Part shown: in pieces, positions 32,769 to 39,316 of the stretch
Numbering within the stretch: the stretch's first letter is position 1
Layout of the letters: every line of letters begins with the position of its first letter
Source: CADEDV01 sp048498035
Lineage (GTDB): Bacteria; Bacteroidota; Bacteroidia; Chitinophagales; Chitinophagaceae
DNA: 64,000 bases
Assembly: GCA_048498035.1 (NCBI GenBank)
Contig: JBEHYT010000017.1
Coordinates: 23,106 to 87,105, forward strand
Direction of reading: 5' to 3'
Translations under genes and position numbers: made by a program
Notes under the pieces: generated by a model
Seen by the model: the letters and a program-made list of their open reading frames with translations, nothing else
What the model was told of the DNA's origin: nothing
Databases searched by the model: none

Positions 32769-33674
32769 ATGCTCGCTGTTACTATCCTTGGAAATAACTC
32801 AGCTGTTCCCGCTTTTGACCGTCATCCTACCAGCCAGGTAGTAACCCTGGACGGTTCCAATTTCCTGGTGGATTGTGGAGAAGGCACCCAGATACAGATC
32901 ATCAATTATAAGGTTCGGCGCAGCAAAATTTCTCATATTTTTATTTCCCACCTGCATGGCGATCATTATTTCGGGCTGATAGGTCTCATTAATAGTTTTG
33001 GGCTGCTGGGCAGACAGCAGGAACTACACGTATTTGGCCCCACGGGCCTGAAAGAGATCATTGAACTGCAACTCAAACTGGCGGATACCCATCTGCCATT
33101 TGCCCTGCATCTCCACACCATCACCGGCCCTGCGGTGCTTGTCGACAATTCCAGGATCACGATCCGTTGTTTTCCCACCAATCACCGTATCGAATGTTAC
33201 GGGTTTTCATTCAGTGAAAAGCGGGTGCCGCGAAAATTGAATCCGACAAAAGCTCAGGAATACGAAATCCCATCTTCCTTCTACGACCGACTGAAACAGG
33301 GACAGGATTACACCCGCAAAGACGGCACTGTAATAGCCAATCACCTTGTTACTGATGAGGGGACTGCAGGTAAAACCTATGCATTCTGCGCCGATACCAA
33401 ATATGATGAAAGCATTATTCCCCACATCCAGCATGCCGATATGATCTATCATGAAACGACTTACCTGGATAACCTGCGGGAGCGGGCAGACCTCCGCTTT
33501 CATTCCACCACCCGCCAGGCAGCCGGGATTGCTAAAATGGCTAATGTGAAAAAATTACTGATCGGACATTTCAGCAGCAAATATGATACGCTTGAAGAAT
33601 TTGAACAGGAAGCCAGAGAAGTGTTTCCCAATACAGAACTCGCCCTGGAAGGAGTATGCTATAAATGCGAATGA
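32769..33674 (+). CDS. rnz: Ribonuclease Z (tRNase Z)
   Basis: A 301-residue metallo-beta-lactamase-fold endonuclease. The zinc motif is SHLHGDHYFGLIGL (HxHxDH), with further ligands in NHRIECYGFSF, CADTKYDE and LIGHFSSKYD. The amino-terminal segment ILGNNSAVPAFDRHPTSQVV is the usual RNase Z start. It removes the 3' trailer from tRNA precursors. The exosite arm is short, as in the bacterial short form (about 300 residues). A repeat-rich intergenic segment begins 6 bp after the stop. Confidence 0.96.
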   Translation: MLAVTILGNNSAVPAFDRHPTSQVVTLDGSNFLVDCGEGTQIQIINYKVRRSKISHIFISHLHGDHYFGLIGLINSFGLLGRQQELHVFGPTGLKEIIELQLKLADTHLPFALHLHTITGPAVLVDNSRITIRCFPTNHRIECYGFSFSEKRVPRKLNPTKAQEYEIPSSFYDRLKQGQDYTRKDGTVIANHLVTDEGTAGKTYAFCADTKYDESIIPHIQHADMIYHETTYLDNLRERADLRFHSTTRQAAGIAKMANVKKLLIGHFSSKYDTLEEFEQEAREVFPNTELALEGVCYKCE

Positions 33675-33679
33675 GTTGC

Positions 33680-33858
33680 TAATTCAATAATTCGGCAATT
33701 CGCTGATTCGACAATGACAGAAAAATGTGGAAATGTGATTAATGTGAAAATGAGAATACAAACTCTCATCTATTAATTATTAGTTGTTATCTATCACCTA
33801 TTATCTTTTATCTTTTATCTTTCACTTTTCATCTTTCACTTTTCATCTGTTATCTTTC
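33680..33858. repeat. Composite octamer/heptamer repeat, copy A
   Basis: Three blocks: tandem octamers of the AATTCGnn type (33681-33716), octamer-like AATGTGnn units (33719-33754) and a TTAATTATTAGTTGTTAT block (33771-33790). They are followed by eight heptamers ATCTTTY or close variants (33803-33858). The first three blocks recur in reverse complement and in matching order at 51704-51880; the first block is 33 of 36 identical. The heptamers run over the stop codon of the esterase gene. Confidence 0.85.
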
Positions 33859-34976
33859 ATCGCCCATTGATAGAACGTTGGAAATTCACGTCGCCAGGCG
33901 GCCTCATTATGTCCTTCCCCATCCCGTATTACCGCCGTAAGTTGGGAAGCAGAATGCGCAGCCATAATATTCAATGCACGTAGCATATCCGGGACCATCT
34001 TGCCCGACTCCTCCTTACCAACATAGAAATAGATCCGTGAGTATACTGAAGCGGCATGTTCATTAATAGCATCAAAAATTGCCGGGTCGGCAATCCATAG
34101 CGAGGGTGAAAAAACACCTGCTGTTCCAAATACATCGGGATGGCTTAACACTGCATAGAGCGAAATCAATCCACCCATGGAACTGCCGGCAATACCGGTA
34201 TGCTCCCGCTCCGGCGCCGTGCGATAGTGTTGATCAATGTATGGCTTTAACGTATGGACAATAAAATCCACATATTCCTTTCCTTCGCCCTTGCCAAATT
34301 GGGCATTGTCGTAAGGATTGTATTCTGTAAGACGCTTACTGCCTCCGTGGTCAATACCCACTACGATACATGGATTGGCAGTTGTGTCCATCATTTCGTC
34401 CACGCCCCATTCCCCCGAAAAAGAGGTAGCCTCATCAAACAAATTCTGACCATCCTGCATATACAAGACCGGGTAGGGCTCCTTGGAAACAGCATACTGC
34501 GGTGGCAGGTAGATCCAGACACGACGCGCACGTTTCAACTGCGGGATCCAAAACGCCGTATCAATCACTTTTACATTAGCAGACGCAGTATGCGGCCGCG
34601 GCCTCGCTGGAAATCGATCTTGCCATTCGGCAACGGAAATATCGACAACCATGTCGCCCGACACATTCAATTCACGATTGTCGACCGGTGTGCCATTGGC
34701 CCCGCATTCGCCTCGCTCCCAGTTCCCGCGCGTAATTTTGAAATCAATTTTACCTGGCGGAAGCTTTAATCGTAAAACCAGCGTCCCGTCGTCATTGGGC
34801 CGAAAGCGGTATTCGTCTGAACCAGGGTTCCATCCATTCATCGATCCTGCAAGGTACACCGCAGCCGCAGCAGGGTGATACGACGGCAATGAAACGATCC
34901 TGAATTCAACCGTATATTGGGCCATAAGATGAAAAGTGATTACCAGCAAGCCCGCACAAAAAATGAGTCTGCGCAT
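33843..34976 (-). CDS. Secreted esterase with N-terminal CBM48/AMPK-like domain
   Basis: A 377-residue protein with signal peptide (MRRLIFCAGLLVITFHLMAQ). Residues 22-115 resemble a glycogen-binding-like beta-sandwich (AVYLAGSMNGWNPGSDEYRF, LPPGKIDFKITRGNWERGEC). Residues 130-377 are an alpha/beta hydrolase of the Fes/esterase D group: VLYMQDGQNLFDEATSF, the nucleophile elbow GIAGSSMGGLIS, and His in DGEGHNEAAWRREFP. Such enzymes hydrolyse acyl or siderophore esters; the true substrate is unknown. The last codons (KDNR, stop) are written in the heptamer repeat ATCTTTY, so the C-terminus may vary between strains. The ATG at 34976 starts the signal peptide. Confidence 0.9.
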   Translation of the reverse strand: MRRLIFCAGLLVITFHLMAQYTVEFRIVSLPSYHPAAAAVYLAGSMNGWNPGSDEYRFRPNDDGTLVLRLKLPPGKIDFKITRGNWERGECGANGTPVDNRELNVSGDMVVDISVAEWQDRFPARPRPHTASANVKVIDTAFWIPQLKRARRVWIYLPPQYAVSKEPYPVLYMQDGQNLFDEATSFSGEWGVDEMMDTTANPCIVVGIDHGGSKRLTEYNPYDNAQFGKGEGKEYVDFIVHTLKPYIDQHYRTAPEREHTGIAGSSMGGLISLYAVLSHPDVFGTAGVFSPSLWIADPAIFDAINEHAASVYSRIYFYVGKEESGKMVPDMLRALNIMAAHSASQLTAVIRDGEGHNEAAWRREFPTFYQWAMKDNR

Positions 34977-35001
34977 GCTTAAAATTAACAATTCCCGGCT
35001 G

Positions 35002-35190
35002 TTACCCGAAAAAAGCGTGGTAAAGCAGGAACAGCGGCAGCACGATCAGCAGGTTGAACAACACACCCAGGAAACAGAAAAAAAGAGAATCATCAGCGGC
35101 TTTATTCTGTCCGGCTATCCATAACGCAAATGCAGCAAAGAAGGCTGGTAGCGGCAGGAGGATGCAAAAAATTCGTCGTAGTCTGGTCAT
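35002..35190 (-). CDS. Small two-helix membrane protein downstream of dapA
   Basis: A 62-residue protein, MTRLRRIFCILLPLPAFFAA at the start, with two hydrophobic helices (about residues 6-26 and 37-58) joined by a polar hairpin GQNKAADDS. It begins 8 bp after the dapA stop and is followed 25 bp later by the esterase gene. The basic N-terminus predicts both ends in the cytoplasm. I do not recognise a family. It is called because of its spacing, ATG start and clean two-helix pattern. Confidence 0.65.
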   Translation of the reverse strand: MTRLRRIFCILLPLPAFFAAFALWIAGQNKAADDSLFFCFLGVLFNLLIVLPLFLLYHAFFG

Positions 35191-35198
35191 GATGTTTC

Positions 35199-36095
35199 TT
35201 ATTCGGCGGCAGCCGCATCTTTCATTAGTGTCCGGATCTTTTCCATCAGTCCATCACTTACCGGCCATACCGGCAGGCGAAAGACATTTTTACAATAACC
35301 CATTTCCGACAGGTAGGCTTTTACACCGCTCGGACTTCCTTCGGCAAACAGGGAAGTAATTATATCTGTCAGTTTAAAATGAATATCGTCTGCCTCTGCA
35401 AATTTTCCTTCCATACACAAACGAACCATTTGTGCAAATTCTTTAGGATATGCATTGGCCACCACTGAAATAACGCCTTCGCCGCCACAGGCGATCATTG
35501 GCAATGTAATTCCATCATCGCCACTTACCACCATAAAATCGGCAGGTTTGTATTTGATCAGTTCACTGATCTGTTCAAAGTTGCCGCTTGCTTCCTTGGT
35601 GCCAAACATATTTTTACATTCACGGGCAATGCGGATCTGGGTTGCAGCAGTCATATTCATCCCCGTACGGCCGGGAACATTATAAATCATTACCGGAAGC
35701 GGTGTTGCTTCATCCAGCGCTTTATAATGTTGGAACAAGCCTTCCTGGTTCGGTTTATTATAGTAAGGAGATACAGACAGTATCGCGCTATATCCTTCCA
35801 GGTTAAAGGTTCGGAAGTCTTCAATCACCTGCCGCGTATCATTCCCGCCAATCCCGGCCATCAACGGCAACCGTCCCTTATTCTGCGCATGTACAAATGA
35901 AAAAACCTGCTGCTTCTCCGCCGCATGGATCGTAGCGCTTTCACCGGTAGTTCCCAACACAACGAGGTACTCTACCTTACTCTCTATCCAAAATTCGATC
36001 AGCTTTGCGAATGAGTCCCAATCAATTGTTCCATCCTCCAGGAAAGGAGTTACAATGGCGATGCCGGTTCCACGAAATTGCGCTCTGAGTGACAT
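35199..36095 (-). CDS. dapA: 4-hydroxy-tetrahydrodipicolinate synthase
   Basis: A 298-residue TIM-barrel enzyme. The signatures are GTGIAIVTPFLEDGTIDWDS, VLGTTGESATI (pyruvate-binding TT pair), YNVPGRTGMNM with the catalytic Tyr, and FGTKEASGNFEQI, in which the Lys forms the Schiff base with pyruvate. It condenses pyruvate and aspartate semialdehyde in lysine and meso-diaminopimelate synthesis. The enzyme has the usual bacterial length. The gene is alone from other lysine-pathway genes but is followed by a small membrane protein that may be co-transcribed. Confidence 0.96.
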   Translation of the reverse strand: MSLRAQFRGTGIAIVTPFLEDGTIDWDSFAKLIEFWIESKVEYLVVLGTTGESATIHAAEKQQVFSFVHAQNKGRLPLMAGIGGNDTRQVIEDFRTFNLEGYSAILSVSPYYNKPNQEGLFQHYKALDEATPLPVMIYNVPGRTGMNMTAATQIRIARECKNMFGTKEASGNFEQISELIKYKPADFMVVSGDDGITLPMIACGGEGVISVVANAYPKEFAQMVRLCMEGKFAEADDIHFKLTDIITSLFAEGSPSGVKAYLSEMGYCKNVFRLPVWPVSDGLMEKIRTLMKDAAAAE

Positions 36096-36149
36096 AATTA
36101 GACAGTTATCTCTTTTACAGGTTTATTATTTATTAAATCATTACACGAA

Positions 36150-36788
36150 TTAATCGGCTCCATAATCATTCAGCACCCGCTGCTCTATCGACCTGAGCTG
36201 GGTTTCAAAACTACTTAGCAATACCAGGGCACCCACCGGCGGAACACCTTTGAAATACTTCTCCAGGAACCCGTTACTGTTTTTGGTTCGCACAATGGCC
36301 GGTACATACAACTTATTCACCAGCGCCTTTGAAAAGTCAGACCGCGCGGCAGCTCTACTTTCTTCCAATGCATTGCGTAATGTTTCAAAAAGGTTGTTTG
36401 CAACACCCGCGTGATCCAGGAAAAAAGTAGTAGTAAGGTCTTTTTTTTCACTTGCCGAAGCAGGTAATCCTTCACCCGTGGGATCACCACAAAATTTGCG
36501 AAACTGCACCCGAATACTGTCCAGCAAACCAAGGCAGGTCTTTACCGCTGCATGCATGCGGCTCGCAGCCTGGAAACTGTCGGCTGGCGATTTACGCTTC
36601 GCCTGTTCAAAAAGCTGATCCAGGTTTTTTTCTTTCGGTTGGCTTTGCTGCAGTTCCTGGTCAACTTGTTTGAAATCGTTTAAAGCTTTATCCTGCCGAT
36701 CGCGGGAATTACAGCCGGCAACAATGATGATGACCAGAACTACCCCGGCCAACAGGCGCGTTTTGCCGATCAGCAGCGATAATCGCAT
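36150..36788 (-). CDS. Hypothetical lipoprotein, possibly distantly GldM-like
   Basis: A 212-residue protein with a lipoprotein signal (LLAGVVLVIIIVAGC; Cys25 by this start). The mature part is helical and charged, with a predicted coiled coil (DKALNDFKQVDQELQQSQPK). The segment FFLDHAGVANNLFETLRNAL and the ending PPVGALVLLSSFETQLRSIE recall the helical N-terminal region of GldM gliding proteins, but the match is weak and I would not name it. It starts at the ATG at 36788, directly after the accA stop, so the two are almost certainly co-transcribed. Function unknown. Confidence 0.75.
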   Translation of the reverse strand: MRLSLLIGKTRLLAGVVLVIIIVAGCNSRDRQDKALNDFKQVDQELQQSQPKEKNLDQLFEQAKRKSPADSFQAASRMHAAVKTCLGLLDSIRVQFRKFCGDPTGEGLPASASEKKDLTTTFFLDHAGVANNLFETLRNALEESRAAARSDFSKALVNKLYVPAIVRTKNSNGFLEKYFKGVPPVGALVLLSSFETQLRSIEQRVLNDYGAD

Positions 36789-36789
36789 C

Positions 36790-37761
36790 TTACACCTCAT
36801 CCCAAAATCCCATGTTTCCAAATTTCTCAATGCGGTTGTTTACGCGCTGCGCTGCAGGAATATTTTTTAATTCCTGGATAACCGGCTTCAGGAAGTTTTT
36901 AAGAATATTTGCCGATTCATTATAATCCCAATGAGCACCGCCCGCGGGTTCGGGAATGATGCCATCAATCAGTTTAAATCCAAGCATTTTATCGGCTGTA
37001 AGCCGTAATTGTTCAGCGGCCACTTCTTTCTTATCCCAACTCCTCCACAGGATAGAAGAGCAGCTTTCAGGACTGATCACCGTGTACCAGGTGTTTTCCA
37101 TCATAAATACTTTATCACCCACTCCAATACCCAGGGCGCCACCGCTTGCTCCTTCTCCAATAATCACACATACCACTGGCACCTTCAACCGGATCATCTC
37201 GTAAATATTCCGCGCAATTGCTTCCCCCTGGCCACGCTCTTCAGCTTCCAGTCCCGGGTAAGCGCCGGGCGTATCAATGAGAGTAATAACAGGCTTGTTG
37301 AATTTTTCGGCCAGTTTCATCAATCGCAATGCTTTCCGGTATCCCTCCGGATTGGCCATACCGAAATTGCGTAATTGACGCATTTTCGTATTGATCCCCT
37401 TCTGCTGGCCGATGATCATCACGGTTTCGCCGTCCAGGCTGGCAAATCCTCCTACCATGGCCTTATCATCACGCACGGTACGGTCTCCGTACAACTCCAC
37501 GAAGTTATCAGTCATCTTTTCGATATACTTCATGGTATAAGGACGGTCTGGATGACGGCTCAGCTGCACCCGTTGCCAACTGCTCAAATGCTGCGTAATT
37601 TCTTTCCGCTTCGTCAATATATTTTCGTCCAGTTGGCGGATCAGTTCTCCCATATCCAGCTTCGTCTTTTCCTGGCGATGCTTGGCATGCTCAATTTCTT
37701 CAATCAGGTCCTTGATCGGCTTTTCAAAATCCAAAAATTGCCGGTTGGCATTTGTAGGCAT
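36790..37761 (-). CDS. accA: Acetyl-CoA carboxylase carboxyltransferase subunit alpha
   Basis: A 323-residue protein of normal length. The N-terminal coiled-coil leader (about residues 1-60, LDFEKPIKDLIEEIEHAKHR) is typical of AccA. The crotonase-fold carboxyltransferase core has GFASLDGETVMIIGQQKG, NFGMANPEGYRKALRLMKLA, VITLIDTPGAYPGLEAEERG and IGEGASGGALGIGVGD (oxyanion-hole Gly pairs). It transfers the carboxyl group from biotin to acetyl-CoA together with AccD, which is not in the window. The start codon is ATG; the 3' end adjoins the lipoprotein gene by 1 bp. Confidence 0.97.
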   Translation of the reverse strand: MPTNANRQFLDFEKPIKDLIEEIEHAKHRQEKTKLDMGELIRQLDENILTKRKEITQHLSSWQRVQLSRHPDRPYTMKYIEKMTDNFVELYGDRTVRDDKAMVGGFASLDGETVMIIGQQKGINTKMRQLRNFGMANPEGYRKALRLMKLAEKFNKPVITLIDTPGAYPGLEAEERGQGEAIARNIYEMIRLKVPVVCVIIGEGASGGALGIGVGDKVFMMENTWYTVISPESCSSILWRSWDKKEVAAEQLRLTADKMLGFKLIDGIIPEPAGGAHWDYNESANILKNFLKPVIQELKNIPAAQRVNNRIEKFGNMGFWDEV

Positions 37762-37899
37762 AGGCGTTCTAATGAGGCGGCTAAATTAAGGATTAATTAA
37801 ATAGAATAGCTCCCTGCAATTGGCTGACAATCAAGCAGGGAGAAAATAAGGGTAGCAAACCCGCAAAAAACCGCCCATTCCGGCAAAAATTTGCCGGGA

Positions 37900-38202
37900 T
37901 TATTGAAATACTTGCAGTTTTTGGCTTAACGCCTCTTCCAAGGAATCAGGCAAAGAAGCGGCATCGTCATCAATTGAGCGGTAGCCAGGTAACTCGGGGT
38001 CCCAGGCAAATACATGCTGCGGACCGCCATTGATACGGATGTAAAAACGGGTCTCATCATTAAAGGAAAACGGCGAAACTTTCGCCAGGTAGGGAATGCC
38101 ATCTGCAACGATGCTAAAAGTTACCGATCTGTTGTCTTCCCCGGCTTCAGGATTACCACCGGATACACGCTGCACGTTCCCGCTGCTGCTTTTCTTTTCC
38201 AT
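37900..38202 (-). CDS. Small conserved hypothetical protein
   Basis: A 100-residue soluble protein from the ATG at 38202 (MEKKSSSGNVQRVSGGNPEA). The frame runs 24 codons further upstream but through Cys/Lys-rich, unlikely sequence. The N-terminal 25 residues are low-complexity; the rest forms a compact beta-rich unit (SVTFSIVADGIPYLAKVSPF, TRFYIRINGGPQHVFAWDPE) with a C-terminal helix (SLPDSLEEALSQKLQVFQ). I do not recognise the family. It resembles small Bacteroidota proteins of unknown function. It is isolated between accA and the permease gene. Confidence 0.68.
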   Translation of the reverse strand: MEKKSSSGNVQRVSGGNPEAGEDNRSVTFSIVADGIPYLAKVSPFSFNDETRFYIRINGGPQHVFAWDPELPGYRSIDDDAASLPDSLEEALSQKLQVFQ

Positions 38203-38344
38203 ACCGATTTTTTTGCTTGAACAAGGTTTATGTTTTCGCCACAAACAACATGCCTTAATAATACTGTTCAGCAATAGCTTTCGCTGCTAAAAAAGGGAAA
38301 GTTTGTCTACAGCACCGGGAATTTTTGACGGGAAAATAAATGCA

Positions 38345-39169
38345 TTAACTGCCCATCAGGATGCGAATGCCTACCAGTCCCAGGCAAACGGCCAGCGCAC
38401 GGATAATGATATTACCGTGCAACTTATGCGAAAGATAGGCGCCCAGTTGCGCGCCGGCCACCACCCCAACACCCAGGCAAATAACCATGCGCAATACATA
38501 CGGATCGTTATAATTCCCCTGCGTGATGTGCACAACAACACTCACCGTTGCCATAATGGCCAGGATGAAGTGAGAAGTTGCAGTGGCTACATATACGGGA
38601 AATCGTAACCAGTGCACCAACGCGGGCACGTGAATAATTCCACCGCCAATACCCAATACCGGCGATAAATAGCCAACTACCACGCTGATCACCATCCCAA
38701 TGGTTTGGTTGTATGTGTAGCGGTAATGTGTTCCACTGCTATCCACCAGGTGATGAGCCTTCCAGCGTTTTTTCCCATCTGTAACTGGCGGCTTATCGCC
38801 ACCTCTTTCTTTCCTGAAGAAAAGAAAAAGTCCAAGACCTATCAGCAAAATGCCAAAGACGATATGAAAAACGCTTTTGGGAATATACTTCGTTGTGTAA
38901 ACACCCAGGATAGAACCCGGAATCGTAAAAATGGCAAACAAAATCCCAGCTTTGTAATCAATACGACCCTGTTGCGCATAAGCAATAGAACCTGAAATGG
39001 CATTGGCGCCAACTATCGCAATGGATATGGCAGTAATTACTTCCGGCGAAAAACCAGGTTCGGTAATGATCAGCAGCGGCACCAGTATAAAACCTCCACC
39101 GGCACCAATCAGTGTACCAAGCGTTCCCACCAGGAACCCCACCGCAACAAGTATAAAAATATTATCCAT
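38345..39169 (-). CDS. TauE/SafE family membrane permease
   Basis: A 274-residue inner membrane protein with about eight transmembrane helices. The conserved opening VGFLVGTLGTLIGAGGGFIL carries the TauE signature (GAGGG). Its inverted counterpart is in the second half, LSPVLGIGGGIIHVPALVHW. A basic loop (FFRKERGGDKPPVTDGKKRW) joins the two halves. The family exports sulfite, sulfoacetate or other anions, but many members are unassigned and no sulfur gene is adjacent. ATG start at 39169. It is divergent from the M1 peptidase. Confidence 0.88.
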   Translation of the reverse strand: MDNIFILVAVGFLVGTLGTLIGAGGGFILVPLLIITEPGFSPEVITAISIAIVGANAISGSIAYAQQGRIDYKAGILFAIFTIPGSILGVYTTKYIPKSVFHIVFGILLIGLGLFLFFRKERGGDKPPVTDGKKRWKAHHLVDSSGTHYRYTYNQTIGMVISVVVGYLSPVLGIGGGIIHVPALVHWLRFPVYVATATSHFILAIMATVSVVVHITQGNYNDPYVLRMVICLGVGVVAGAQLGAYLSHKLHGNIIIRALAVCLGLVGIRILMGS

Positions 39170-39316
39170 TTGATTACAACGGCAAAAATAGAAGCTACCA
39201 GTCTATTGTAACGGTGAACTAACAGGCCTGACTTTTGCTGCCGCGGCCCGATCTGCATCCATTTTTTTCGGCGCAGCCGCCACACATTCCCTAATTTCAT
39301 GGTTTAAGCAAGACAG

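Noticed and set aside
33680..33858. Intergenic repeats as CRISPR or tRNA remnants
   Set aside because: Seven- and eight-bp tandem units without spacers, no cas gene, no cloverleaf.
38345..39169. Calling the TauE-like permease a sulfite exporter
   Set aside because: The family is broad and no sulfur-metabolism gene lies nearby, so only the family name is supported.
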